From the NCBI GenBank assembly GCA_030323885.1, contig CM059196.1:44836293-44900292 (forward strand): DNA of 64,000 bases. Direction: 5' to 3'. A model generated the notes under the pieces. That model was not told the DNA's origin. It saw only the letters and a program-made list of their open reading frames with translations, and did no database searches. Source of the stretch: Branchipolynoe longqiensis (taxonomy: Eukaryota; Annelida; Polychaeta; Phyllodocida; Polynoidae). This document shows positions 44,092 to 55,060 of this stretch, one piece after another; position 1 is the stretch's first letter; each line of letters begins with the position of its first letter. The position numbers were made by a program, and so were the translations under genes.

Positions 44092-44770
44092 CGTGCGCTG
44101 GCTGGAATCCCGTGCGGGAGGTCGTGGGTTCAAGCTTCGGTTGAGTTAAACCAATGACTTACAACATTGATAATATCTACCTGGCCTGGCGTTCTGCATT
44201 ACCAGGTTAAGACAATGCCTGGTTTCGTATTATCTCTATCGATTATCATGTGTCTGAGTGGGATATCGGGGCATGGTGCTGACAGTGACAGTCCCAATCT
44301 TCCAAAGGATTGGTTGGTTGCTGGAGTTTTACGTCCTGGTAATATATAAGGTCATATCAGGACGGATACCAACTTGTGACTGTGTGCACCCATGTCAACT
44401 TTTATAGTGCTGCCCCACTGGGAAATCATGCCACCAGAACCATCACCCGATATCCCACTCAGTTACATTATCCTGATCCTGAGCAAACCAGGCCTTGCCC
44501 TATCCTAATAATGCTGAGCGCCTCGCTAGGAAGGAACACGTATCAATTCTTAAGTCATTGGTTTGACTCGATCAGGGTTCCATCCCGTGGGTTCGAATCC
44601 CATGATCTATCAAAATGGGAGACGGACGCTCAACCCCTTCAGTCATCCCGTCTGGTCGACTCTTCCAAAGGAACAGCACTGTAAAGTTCCCGTGAGTGCA
44701 CACTGTCACAAGTCGATACCCATCCTGATATGACCTTAGATGATGCTAGGATGTAAACCCCTAACAAACA
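44092..44770 (+). mobile_element. SINE-A2 host, split by SINE-A
   Basis: Head and body at 44092-44309, alpha tail resumes at 44661. The insertion point lies in the TCTTCCA.GGG segment of the tail. Tail stem CATCCT/AGGATG. Confidence 0.85.
44310..44660 (-). mobile_element. SINE-A1, alpha tail, nested in SINE-A
   Basis: Full length, antisense to its host, flanked by a perfect 12-bp duplication TCTTCCAAAGGA at 44298-44309 and 44661-44672. Confidence 0.95.
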
Positions 44771-45109
44771 ATCATTCCCATGCTTGGAGTAATTCGAGCT
44801 ACTGCGCCTGATGTCTGCACTATAATAAATATTACATTTCCTTAATTTGATTGCGTCCTTGTTGATTTTGTGGGGTGAACCAACCGAACACCTGCGGTAT
44901 TCGATTAAGGTTTTTTTTTCTGGGACAATATCCGGAGTTGCAACCACCACAGAATGAAGTCTGCCGTACATAATACGATATATTGTTTGCGTTTTGTGTC
45001 ATACACCATACAATAATTTGACATTTGCTTGGCCTTAAAATGAAGTCTGACCTATACCATGCAATAATTTGATTGTTTTGGGGGCATAGAAATGCAAGTC
45101 TGTCATACA

Positions 45110-45250
45110 CCATGGGATATATCATGTATCTGTATATTTACATATATATGTGTGTGATGTATGATGGATTATGCGAATATAATTCTCAACTCCTAATGGA
45201 GCTGACTCCCTGTGTTGCACTGATGGCGTCCCCATCGGCCTACTATTACT
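45110..45250 (+). repeat. TA-associated repeat, copy
   Basis: TGTGTGATGTATGATGGATT, GCGAATATAATTCTC, then a GATGGCGTCCCCATCGGCC block. Confidence 0.5.
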
Positions 45251-45407
45251 ACTAGCTGATTACCTCGCTGAGCATTCTCTTTTTAATTAGTTATGGTATT
45301 ATAGGCCAAATTTGCCAGAGAATATATGCTATATTCACTCGCTTGGCTTGTCACTATGTCAGTCTGCATTCCCTATAGTCAATATATATAGATATGGCAG
45401 TTCGTTG

Positions 45408-45805
45408 TTTTTCGGGGGATTTACTTCCTAGTAACATCAATGGTCATATCAGGATGGGTACTGACATGTGACAGTGTTCACTCAATGCAACTTTATAGTG
45501 CTGCCATGCTGGGAGATCAGCACCATGACCCGATAGTCTAGCCCATTTAGTCACACGATCCTGATACTGAGCTAACCAGTTCATGCCCTATCCTACTAAT
45601 GCCAAGCACAAGGTTAGGTAGTGACAAGTATAAATTTAGTAAATCATTGGTTTGACTCAGCCATGATTCAAACACCCAACATTCTACATGTGAAGCCACC
45701 ATCCTGATATGACCTTAGATGTTGCTAGGATGTAAAATGACAAACAAATAAACAAACAACATGTGAAGCCTCTACTCTACCGATTCGGCCACCGCGTCTG
45801 ATACA
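45408..45805 (-). mobile_element. SINE-A2, alpha tail, carrying a tail insertion
   Basis: Full-length antisense copy whose head is split by the 61-bp insert at 45698-45758. Confidence 0.8.
45698..45758 (+). mobile_element. 61-bp alpha-tail insertion with perfect TSD
   Basis: Alpha end with stem CATCCT/AGGATG, flanked by a perfect 12-bp duplication ACATGTGAAGCC (45686-45697, 45759-45770). Confidence 0.95.
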
Positions 45806-45829
45806 TAATGTGTGTATATATATGTAGGA

Positions 45830-45881
45830 AATAAACATATAATCCCTTTCATGCCTTTATACTCACATAATGCTTATACAT

Positions 45882-45945
<64 letters not shown>
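45830..45945 (-). repeat. TA-associated repeat with (CA)n(TA)n
   Basis: CCTTTATACTCACATAATGC and TTATACATCACAC lead into CA and TA runs. Confidence 0.65.
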
Positions 45946-45946
<1 letters not shown>

Positions 45947-45947
45947 G

Positions 45948-46527
45948 TTGGAGGGGGCAGACCAACACAGAAACTAATAGGCGAATATAGTTAGTTTTAT
46001 TTGGCTTATATCATCGCACTGTAACCATGACTCAACCAGAACCATATTTGGCTGGGCAACCCGCCCTACCCATAATAATAATAATACCAATAATAAGCGA
46101 TCCAGGCTAATCAGACATAGTGTAGCATAAGCATCAAGACCATAACAATAACATAAGTGAAATAGCAATAATCAAGTTATAATACCTACAAATTTTTTTT
46201 TTTAGAACAGGACAGGAGCAGGTGTTGCCCGGTTGAGGTGAGCGAGGGAAAGGCCGAGGTGCTACAGGGAGGGGCCCGAGGAATGGTGGAGTGGTGGCGC
46301 CACCTGATGGATTCGAACCCCAAATGGTCAATAGTTACATGCCAACTTATGACAGGGGAACTCTGCACCCCTCCCTACACCAGTATATCCTAGATATACG
46401 TGTGTGTAGGAGGGGGCAGACGAATACAGAAACTAATAGGCGAATATAGTTAGTTTTATTTGGCTGATATCATCGCACCGTAACCATGACTCAACCGTAA
46501 CCATATTTGGCTGGGCAACCCGCCATG
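45948..46527 (+). repeat. Duplicated ~119-bp block (45948-46066, 46406-46527)
   Basis: GGAGGGGGCAGAC...GGCTGGGCAACCCGCC occurs twice, 460 bp apart, with few differences. A second word, TACACCAGTATATCCTAGAT, is also duplicated (46380, 46575). Confidence 0.9.
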
Positions 46528-46606
46528 GAAGCTCGTGACCCCAGCCACTCAACTAGTGTCCGCGAGGGCCTCCCTACACCAGTATATCCTAGATATTCGT
46601 GTGTAT

Positions 46607-46775
46607 ATAGTGGTCTGCACTGACCTCTCAGGCAAGGAGCCGCATAGACAGGTAGGCATGGGTAGTGTGTTGATATCAGGGAGCCTAGGTGGTGTAATGG
46701 TTAGCACACTGGCCTGGAATGCAAAGAGATGTGGGTTCGAGTCCGACTCTAGGCACAATATTTCCCATTTTCATG
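46607..46775 (+). mobile_element. SINE-C copy
   Basis: CACTGACCTCTCAGGCAAGG upstream block, GGTGTAATGGTTAGCACACT, B box GGGTTCGAGTCC, end CATTTTCATGA. Confidence 0.8.
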
Positions 46776-46919
46776 ACCACCACGACACTGGTTGCCATGA
46801 CCATGATCCTGTACAAGCTATGCGCTGTATAGTTGTTGAACCTACCCTGTGTATGTATGTAAGTGCATTGCCTGTATGTATGTAATTGTAAGCATTAAGA
46901 GACTTACAATTCCAGGGGG

Positions 46920-47064
46920 ACAAGTGTAGCGCTCTCAGGCAAGGAGCCGCATAGACAGGTAGGCGTGGGTAGTGTGTTGATATCAGTGAGTCTAGGTGGT
47001 GTAATGGTTAGCACACTGGCCCAGAATGCAAACTCTGTCCCACTCTAGGCACAATATTTCCCAT

Positions 47065-47072
<8 letters not shown>
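46920..47072 (+). mobile_element. SINE-C copy, second of a pair
   Basis: Same upstream block and core as 46607, with a deletion that removes the B box start; it ends in (TA)n. Confidence 0.75.

Positions 47073-47111
<39 letters not shown>
47068..47111. repeat. (TA)n microsatellite
   Basis: Pure TA run. Confidence 0.95.
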
Positions 47112-47113
<2 letters not shown>

Positions 47114-47119
47114 GGGCTG

Positions 47120-47700
47120 GTGTTACGGGACACGTAGAATCAATGAAAGTAATATAAACCGTGCAATACATAATACACAGCGGTCGACCCTCCGCCTCAC
47201 CATGTAGTATTCCATTAAATTTGCCCATCACTGCTCTCCCCTAGCGACATTGTATCTTTCATAATATCTATCTGATATATGTGGCGGGCCTGTGGAGATA
47301 GAATCCGCACACATTCTTGACCAAATATATATATATGGAAAAAAACCCCACTAAGTCCCCTCAAACTGAAACTTCTTCGGCTTATTAAAGTGTATCTACA
47401 TTTCTTCAGCCGTCAATACCCAATATCCTACTCAGATGAGACCCCTTTTCTTATCTTCCTGATACCTGGAATGATTGGTTGGCCTAATGGTTAGACCGTC
47501 TGCAATGGGAGGGTAATTAATTAACTCTTCGATCCCCGATTGTGCTCAAGCTAAATCTGATAACTTAAAGAAATTGGCCCTTATTGGTCTCAAGTCTCTA
47601 CACAACTTAATAAGATCTCACAGTACTATGAGGTAAGATTCCTAACCAATCTTTCACCCACATGAGTGTATAATAGGTCATCTCAGATCGGCAACACTAA
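47120..47700. other. No feature recognised
   Basis: Mixed sequence; a weak tRNA-like ATGGTTAGACCGTCTG at about 47488 lacks a B box. Confidence 0.45.
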
Positions 47701-47720
47701 ACATCCATTATCCATATCGT

Positions 47721-48045
47721 GGCGTTCTCTGTGGTGGAGTGGTTAGAGTGTCTGACTTTTTTCTAGGTCAGACTCCTAATCTGAGGGTCGCCGGTTCGAT
47801 TCCCCGTGCCCCCAGCCCTGCCAATTTGGATTTCCACCGCTGTGTATAACTTACAGCGTCATCAAAGACCGGTTGCTCTCATACCAAGTCTATGTGGTGT
47901 GGGAGGTTAAAAATCCCTTGGGTCGGTAAAAGTGTAGGCTCAGGCTTTCTATCGACCAGCAGTGGAGTGGGGAAGACCAGTCATCTGTGACTGGGATTTC
48001 CCCTGCTTGGGACAACTAATGTACCAACAAAAAAAAGAAAAAAAG
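47721..48045 (+). mobile_element. SINE-B with beta tail, full length
   Basis: GGCGTTCTCTGTGGTGGAGT start; body to TTTCTATCGACC; beta tail with perfect stem CAGTCA/TGACTG; A-rich end. Confidence 0.95.
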
Positions 48046-48130
48046 AGAGACAAATAAGTGTTCACACTTCCTGTCTACCATATCGCTATATCGCATGTGC
48101 CCAGTTACAAGTCTGCCTCCATCTTATTGT

Positions 48131-48407
48131 GACTACACGGGATGACTTAATGAGTTGAGCGTCTGTCTCCCGTTTTAGTAGATCATGGGATTCGAGCCCA
48201 CGGGTTCGAACCCTGGCCGAGTCAAACCAATGACTAAATGATTGATACCTGTCACTTTCTAGCCAGGCGCTCAGTATTTTTAGGATAGGGCAAGGACTGG
48301 TAGGCTAAGTGTCAGGATAATGTGACAGTGGGATATCAGGTCATGATGCTGATGCCCTGGTCTACCCATCCTGATATGATCTTAGATGTTGCCAGGACGT
48401 AAATCTC
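48131..48407 (+). mobile_element. SINE-A1, alpha tail with internal deletion
   Basis: The head has a duplicated GGATTCGAGCCCACGGGTTC stretch. The tail jumps from GCCCTGGTCT to ACCCATCCTG, deleting about 60 bp at the same segment where nested SINEs inserted elsewhere. Confidence 0.85.
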
Positions 48408-48531
48408 CAAAAATGGTTGGGTGTTGGAGTGACCTCAAAGATGTGACCTCATATATATATCACTAGGAAGTAAACAATCTACCGAACCAGCAAATCAATC
48501 AACTCCCCGCATGAGTTAGTAATAGAATATT

Positions 48532-48692
48532 TGCCCACATTGGCCTCTCGGGCAACGAGCCACACGTACACAGATTGGCTTGGATTGGGGGATTGAATTA
48601 GGGAGCATAGACTGTGTAATGATTAGCACACGAGTCCCGGAATGGCAATAAGTGTGGGCTCGAATCCCCCGCGCTTTAGGCCCAATGCTTCC
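48532..48692 (+). mobile_element. SINE-C copy, diverged
   Basis: TTGGCCTCTCGGGCAACGAG, TGTGTAATGATTAGCACACG, GGGCTCGAATCCCCC. Confidence 0.7.
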
Positions 48693-48782
48693 TTTATATT
48701 GCATCCCCCCCCCCCCTCCAGCTCACTGGTGATGTGACGAGGATCCTGTACCACCTCCCTGTATGTCATCTAAATGGGGCAA

Positions 48783-49470
48783 CACTATAAATCCAAGCGC
48801 GCGGCCAACATGTGAAATAACTTTTTTATGTCGAGAACAGTAAAACTTTTCGGCACAGGTGGCAAAGTTGGACGTATACATACCGCATACATAGCATATG
48901 GTCAACATATGACCAATGTATGGCTAACGTGCTTCCGGGTGAAAAATGCTCGAATTACGCTCACAGTACATTCACAGAATGCCGGTGAACGTTATATATG
49001 TTATTCGATCGCCAGAACTATGCCTCATACATTACATATGTCAAGACACGATGGAGAAATGCTAAACGTACATTAGATGTATGTTATCCATACATTGTCA
49101 GCATGTGGACTGTACATTCCCACTGCCTTTACCATAGGTCAATGTAGTGCAATGTAATGAACAGTCTTTGTCTAACATACGTCTAACATACATAGGCCTA
49201 ACATATACATAATGTACGGCTGACGTAAAATCCACATGTTGTCAAACATTGTTGTATGTCAAAAGTTTTGTGCATGCACATAACTTTGCCGACCCCCTGA
49301 GGCGCGATGCCGTATCTCAATGAACGTCGACGTACATTGCTGTATACCAACGAGCGCCTAATGCACGCGTAATGCATAACGATGTATCCCGACTTAGCGG
49401 CCAAAAAACACAAGTGATACGGCATACTTTGATGCGATGTGTCATAATGTGACATCCCTTTAACAGAACA
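48783..49470 (-). mobile_element. MITE-3, copy 2
   Basis: Follows copy 1 in reverse, including the central near-palindrome at 49259-49289 and a terminus TCATAATGTGACATCCCTTT at the right. The left terminus (its 3' end) is eroded. Confidence 0.75.
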
Positions 49471-49537
49471 TCACCTCACCATGGTAACATGTGAAATCCC
49501 AGCCGCTCGCCGAACCAGGTAACCCAAAACCGCCAAC

Positions 49538-49875
49538 TGAACGGGGTGGCCGAATCGGTAGAGAGCAGGCTTCCCGTGCGGAAGATCGGGAGTTCCAATC
49601 CCAGCCGAGTCAAACCAATAACATTAAAGCAATTATAATTCTCGCTACCTAGCCTATCGCTCGGCATTAATAGGATAGGACAGGACACGGCCTGATGAGC
49701 ACAGTACCAGGATACTAATTTTAATATGACTGTGTGGGCTATTGGGCCATGGGCCCGGCTTCCTGGTTCCCAGTTGGGCAGCACTATAAATTCACCATGA
49801 GCGCGCGCACTGTCAAATGTCAGTGTCCGTCCTGATGTGGCCTTATATGTTACCAGGGAGTAAAACTCCAACAGC
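49538..49875 (+). mobile_element. SINE-A2, alpha tail
   Basis: GGGTGGCCGAATCGGTAGAG head with B box GGGAGTTCCAATCCCAGCC, full body and tail. Confidence 0.85.
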
Positions 49876-49894
49876 CAATCAACCAACCAACCAT

Positions 49895-49950
49895 CCAATT
49901 CAGTGTGCGTCCTGCTATGACCTTAGATGTTGCTAGGATGTAAAACCCCA
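49895..49950 (+). mobile_element. Alpha-tail fragment
   Basis: GTCCTGCTATGACCTTAGAT to GGATGTAAAACCCC, directly after the previous SINE. Confidence 0.7.
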
Positions 49951-50204
49951 AACCCCAAAACAACAAACCCAACAACACCACCTATGTTTCAGTAATAGTA
50001 GTACAATAACACCCGGCTAGGTGCAGCCGGTGTAGTAAGTTCAAAACACTACCCCACAACAACACTACGGTAGTGTTTTCAACTTAGTTTCAAAACACTA
50101 TGGCAGTGTTTTCAACTTAGTTAAGGGTAGGTTCAAAACACTACCGTGGCCATGCTCAAAACACTATCCTTAAGTTCAAAACACTCCCTTTAAGTTCAAA
50201 ACAC

Positions 50205-50700
50205 TACTCTCATGGTGCTGGCATTCTGGTCTCCCAGTGGGTTTGTTTGTTTGTTGTTATTTTACATCCTAGCAACATCTAAGGTCATATCAGGACGGGT
50301 ACTGACTTGTGACAGTGCACACTCATGGTGACTTTATAGTGCTGTCCCACTGGGAAATCAGGCCACTGGCAACATTACCTGGTTTCCCACTCAGTCACAT
50401 TATTCTGACACTGAGTAAACCAGTCCTTGCCCTATCCTGATAATGCTGAGCGCCAGGCTAGGAAGCGACAAGTATACATTTTTAAGTCATTAGTTTGACT
50501 CGACCAGGGTTCGAACCCATGACCCCATGATCTACCAGCACTGGAGACGGACGCTCTAACTCATTCGGCCATCCCGTCTGGTCCTCCCAGTGGGACATCA
50601 CTATAAAGTTGCCATGAGTGTACACTGTCACAAGTCAGTACCCATTCTGAGATGACCATAGATGTAGCTAGGACGTAAAACAACAACAATCAAACAATCA
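50205..50700 (+). mobile_element. SINE-A alpha-tail host inside FB-2
   Basis: CATGGTGCTGG to CTCCCAGTGGG, interrupted at 50242, resumes at 50595 with ACATCACTATAAAG and ends ACGTAAAACAACAACAATC. Confidence 0.85.
50242..50583 (-). mobile_element. SINE-A1, alpha tail, nested in SINE-A
   Basis: Full-length antisense copy. Perfect 11-bp duplication CTCCCAGTGGG at 50231-50241 and 50584-50594. The host position is the same, within a base, as for the nested copy at 44310. Confidence 0.95.
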
Positions 50701-50952
50701 AATACCGCAGCACCATCAGCGTAGTCTAATAGTAATACTTGGTGCAGATGACGCAGCACAATCAGTGCATACTAATACGTGGTGCAGACGCCGCAGTGCT
50801 TTCAGCATATACTACTAATATGTGACAAAATCGCCCCAGCGCCATCAGCGTATACTAAGTAATATGTGGTGCAGTACCGCAGCACCATCAGCGTATACTA
50901 ATATGTGGTGCAGACACCGCAGTGCTATCAGCGTATACTACTATTATGTGTG
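50701..50952 (+). repeat. ~45-bp tandem repeat inside FB-2
   Basis: CCGCAGCACCATCAGCGTAT, ACTAATATGTGGTGCAGA blocks repeat about six times. Confidence 0.9.
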
Positions 50953-50990
50953 TCCTGATATGACCTTAGATGTTACCAGGACATAAAACT
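50953..50990 (+). mobile_element. Alpha-tail fragment inside FB-2
   Basis: TGTCCT/AGGACA stem with CTGATATGACCTTAGATGTT between. Confidence 0.75.
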
Positions 50991-51311
50991 CCCGATAACC
51001 AAACTAGGTTTAATTTTGCGACATTACACTTACAGCTCCAACTGCCGTGTTATGATAGTGTTTTTAACTTGGGTAGTGTTTTGGACGTACGTAAGGGTAG
51101 TGCTTTGAACTTAACAGTAGTGTTTTGAACTTAAGTTGAAAGCACTACCATAGTGTTTTGAACTTAGGTTGAAAACACTACTGTAGTGTTTTCGACGGGG
51201 TAGTGTTTTGAACGTCCTACACCGGCTATGCTTATACAGCACATTATGGATAGCAACTTCCAATATTCGGCGCCAATACTCAATTATTAAACTCGCCATC
51301 AATCCCGTAGG

Positions 51312-51492
51312 TAACGTGGCAGGCGGGTGGGTGGCAGGCGGGTGGGTGGCAGGCGGGTGGGTGGCGGGATGGTTGGCGGGATGGGTGGTAGGCGGGTGGG
51401 TGGCGGGATGGGTGGTGGGGTGGGTGTTGGGGTGGGTGTTGGGGTGGGTGGTGGGGTGGGTGGCGGGGTGGGTGGCGGGGTGGGTGGGGTAG
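51312..51492. repeat. (GGGTGGGTGGCG)n G-rich minisatellite
   Basis: GGGTGGGTGGCAGGC, GGGATGGGTGG and GGGTGGGTGTTG variants; strong quadruplex potential. Confidence 0.95.
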
Positions 51493-51689
51493 TTTCCTCC
51501 TGTAGCCTCATCCCGTACTGCCCGTGTGATGCATGGTAGAAGCGGAGCTGCCAGTGCTATATGCATAACCACGCCTCTCCTGCCCTTATCGCCTTCATCT
51601 CCCTGTCCATGTGTTATCAACTCTTCTACATGCACACCCTGTTTAAGTTCAGGGTGTGTGGTCAATCTGATAAGTAGAGACGAGGTTAT

Positions 51690-52300
51690 GTATGCTTTGT
51701 AATGTGGTGTTATTAGGGTTATTATTATTGCACGATATCCATTTAGGTGTAGTATTACTATTAATAATATTATTGTTGTTGCAACGGTTCCATTTGGGTT
51801 TGGCATTATTGATATGTATTATGCTGCAAAGGGCGGATTTCATACACTATTATTAGTAATTTGGTGCCGCAAATGATGCATTTTGGATACGGTATTACTG
51901 GTGTTATTCTTGCTGCAAATAATGCATTATGGATAATTATCACTAGTACTACCCCGTCCTGATATGACGTTAGATGTTGCTAGGACGTAAAACAACAACA
52001 AACAAGCAACAAACAAACAAACTAGTATTAATATTATCTTTGCAAATTATGTATTTGGATCTGGTATATTTATTTGGATATGATATTATCAATATTACTA
52101 TTGTTATTACAAATGATGCATTTGGGATATTGATATTATTAATAATATTATGGTTGAAAATGATGCATTTGGGTATATTAGTATCTATATTATTATTCTT
52201 GCTGCACATTCTGTATTTGAATATGGTATTATAAGTTGTATTATTATTATTGTTGTTGTAAATTCGGTATTTGGATATGGTATATTCATTATTTTCATAT
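51690..52300. repeat. ATT-rich degenerate ~60-bp repeat
   Basis: TGATGCATTTGGGATATTG / TGTATTTGGATATGGTAT words recur at about 60 bp, separated by ATTATTATT runs. A truncated alpha tail lies at 51955-52019 with a short ACTAGTA at both sides. Confidence 0.75.
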
Positions 52301-52302
52301 TC

Positions 52303-52403
52303 TCTTGAAGATTTATACTGCCTATTATGGATAAGTCTGAATAGACTTGTTTTCACCATTATACAGTTTGTCGATAGAAAGTCAGAGCCTACACTTTTAC
52401 TGT
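52303..52403 (-). mobile_element. SINE-B gamma-tail fragment
   Basis: Hairpin AAGTCT/AGACTT (52333-52348), fully paired. It joins directly to the SINE-A at 52404. Confidence 0.8.
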
Positions 52404-52600
52404 GTGACTCACATTATCCTGACACCGAGCTAACCAGTCCTTGTCCTATCCTAATAATGCAGAGCACTAGGTTAGGAAGCGACAAGTATAACTTTTTAAG
52501 TCATTGGTTTGACTCGACCGGGAACCAAACTCGCGGACTCACGATCTTCCGCACACGAGGCCTGTGCTCTACCGATTCGGCCACCACGCCCGGTTGCCCA
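52404..52600 (-). mobile_element. SINE-A2, tail-less
   Basis: Starts inside the alpha tail (ACTCACATTATCCTGACACC) and runs to the head CGATTCGGCCACCACGCCC. Confidence 0.75.
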
Positions 52601-52654
52601 GTGTGTGTACCGTTGGACAGACAGACACACTGCAGAAGGAATGGTTCTAACAAT

Positions 52655-53002
52655 GTTTGTTTGTGTGTTTGAGTTTTATACTCTGGTAACATCTAACTTC
52701 TAAGGTCATATCAGGACGAGCACTGACTTGTGACAGTGCGCCATCATGGCAACTTGATAGTGCTGCCCCACTGCAACACTGGGCAAACGGAACCATCGCC
52801 CGATATCCCACTCAGTCATATTATTCATATACTGAACAAACCAGTCCTTTGCCCTATCCTAGTAATGCTGAGTTCCAGGCTAGGTTATGACTCACATACA
52901 TTTTGTAAGTCCTTGGTTTGATTCAGTTGAGATTCGAACTCCCACCTTTCCGCACGGGAAGCCTGCGCTCTTAGTCTTACCGATTCGGCCACCGCGTCCT
53001 GT
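52655..53002 (-). mobile_element. SINE-A2, alpha tail
   Basis: Full length; a small duplication (ATCTAACTTCTAAGG) disrupts the tail. Head CGATTCGGCCACCGCGTCC. Confidence 0.85.
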
Positions 53003-53129
53003 TTCACTAATGAATTACAATTCGCGGGTAGTGTCGAGGAATTGTTAGCAGGGTATGAATGGCCTTTGGCCACCGCAGGCACGCGATACCAGCATGGCAT
53101 GAGATAAGAATGATATCCATCACCTCTCC

Positions 53130-53630
53130 AGATGGGCACCGACGGGGGCGGGGGGGGGGGGGGGCAGTGGGAGGCGGGGAGGGGAGGGGAGTGGTGTGGA
53201 GTGGGTGGGTGAGGGGGGAGGAGTGGTTTTTCCCCACAAGGATGGAGAAGGGGCAGAGGTTGGTCAGTGTGAGATGGGGAAGGAGAGGTGGCAGAATGAA
53301 GAAGGCTGTCTGTAGCGACAGAGAGCGGAGATTGGAGTGGGGAGAGGGGAGGGAGGAGAGGCGACAGCAGGAGATGGGCTGCGGCGAGGGGAGGTATGGG
53401 GGGGGGGGGGAGAGGAGAGGCGAGAAAGGATATAGTAGAATGAGGCGGGAGTGTCTCCATCGTTAGAGGGGAGAGGGAAGAGGGGAGAGAGGAGATTGGG
53501 GAAGATGGGAGAGGGGAGAGGGGAGAGAGGATATGCGGTAGGTGAGAGGGAAGAGAGGAAATAGGAGATTGGGGGAGAGGGGAGAGGGAGGGCGCTAAGC
53601 AGTTTTATTATCCCGAAAGTTGTTTTTATT
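53130..53630. repeat. G/GA-rich purine tract
   Basis: GGGGAGAGG words with G runs at 53151 and 53399. Confidence 0.9.
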
Positions 53631-53744
53631 GTAATTTAATAGCGTTAAATGATTGAAGGAAAACATGACTGGAAGACTAGTTCCTCTGCGTTGAAGGAAG
53701 ATTGTATTCAGCATAACACAAAGTGCTTACCCCTAGCCCCTCAC

Positions 53745-54010
53745 ACGAAAGGAGGAAGGGGGGGGGGGGGAGGAGGAGAGAGAAAAGGGGAGAGGCGAAA
53801 AAGAGATGTGAGGGGCCGAGGGAGGCGAGAAAGGAAGAGGGGAGATGGGAAAGGGGAGAGACAACGAGAGAAGAGGGGAGATGGCAGAAGGGATAGGGGA
53901 GGTGGGGAGGGGACAGGAGAAACGGAAGAGGGGACGGGGATAAGGGACAAGGTAGAGGGGACAGGGGACAGGGGACAGGAGAAAGGGGACAGGAGACAGG
54001 AATGTCTGAC
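53745..54010. repeat. G/GA-rich purine tract
   Basis: GGGGACAGGGGACAGG repeats near the right end. Confidence 0.9.
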
Positions 54011-54159
54011 TCTACAGTAGAGACGGGTGGACTGGAGGGATTCCTCACCAGGCATGAGCGGCACGGGTGGTTGAAGAGTGTGTGTGTGGGCTGGGGTGGG
54101 GGTGGCGGTTATATGTGCAGCAGGAGTGAGGTGGGAGTTGGGCGGGAAATGAATTAGGG

Positions 54160-54232
54160 CCGGGGGTGGGGGAGGGAGGAGAGAGTGGTGGTGTGTGTGT
54201 GTGTGTGGGCGGGCGGGCGGGGGGGGGGGGGT
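54160..54232. repeat. (GT)n(GGGC)n and G-tract
   Basis: GT run, then GGGCGGGCGGGCGGG and G10-class run; quadruplex-prone. Confidence 0.9.
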
Positions 54233-54409
54233 CAATGCATATGACACTAGCTGTTTGTTGCTGTTTATTCATCCTGAATTGATCGTCACTAAATGCAGCA
54301 AGGTTCCATCGAATTCGTTTACTTATGCATGTTTATAGATTAACCGGGAGTAGGAGCGTCTCAACACAGAGTGAGATCGTGATATATCCGCACATATACA
54401 TGCATACTG

Positions 54410-54560
54410 TGTATATGGATCAGTGTGGATGTGCGTTATAATACAATTATGGGAATATAAACAAGGACATGATTGTATCATAGTTTTACGCGGTCTGACC
54501 TATTATTATCTATATATGAGATAATGTAAATGTTGGATACTAGTTCCCGTTTCTGCCACA
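54410..54560 (+). repeat. TA-associated repeat variant
   Basis: GCGTTATAATACAATTATGG and GAATATAAACAAGGACA; the latter is shared with 43070-43090. Confidence 0.4.
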
Positions 54561-54619
54561 GGGGACACTTACGGGTTGTCACCCACAATCTAGTTATGGT
54601 ACTGTGAAGCAGAATGATA

Positions 54620-54850
54620 CATACCATATATAAATATATATAAATAATATAAATTTATATAAATGTATAGATGTATATAAATATGTATATAACTATATAA
54701 ACGTATATAGGTATATGGAAATATATATATAACTATTTTACAAATATGTATAAATAGATGTAAATATAAATGTATATAGATAGATGTAGATAGATATAGA
54801 TAAATGTAAATATATAAAGAAAATATATATAAATATATATATTCAAAATA
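54620..54850. repeat. AT-rich TATAAATA array
   Basis: TATAAATATATGTATATA-type words. Confidence 0.9.
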
Positions 54851-54879
54851 TACACACTCGGGTATATATATGTGTAGGG

Positions 54880-55060
54880 CGATGGGGTTAGGCTTTCCGC
54901 CAGGCGTTGGTTCCAAGGTTCCTTGGTTCGACTCCAGGTGGCGCTTCTGGTCGGGTGATCCGACCTCGCTTCCACTTCGGCTTCCCATTCTCTCACTTCT
55001 TCACTATCGATCTTCGGCTTCGGTTCAGCCATACTTGTTTTTTGGGGGTTTTTTTTCTTC
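54880..55060 (+). mobile_element. Possible tRNA-like SINE head (orphan)
   Basis: TTGGTTCGACTCCAGG resembles a B box, with an A-box-like ATGGGGTTAGGC upstream. There is no second copy in the window, so it could be chance. Confidence 0.2.

Larger units (their letters stand above)
50025..51227. mobile_element. CCGGTGTA foldback element FB-2, 1.2 kb
   Basis: The termini are inverted: AGCCGGTGTAG...GTTCAAAACACTACCCC at the left, its complement at the right (51217-51227). Both arms (50025-50215, 51050-51227) are chains of CAAAACACTA / TAGTGTTTTG palindromic modules separated by AACTTAAGTT-type spacers. The centre holds nested SINEs and a tandem array. No transposase is seen. Confidence 0.75.
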
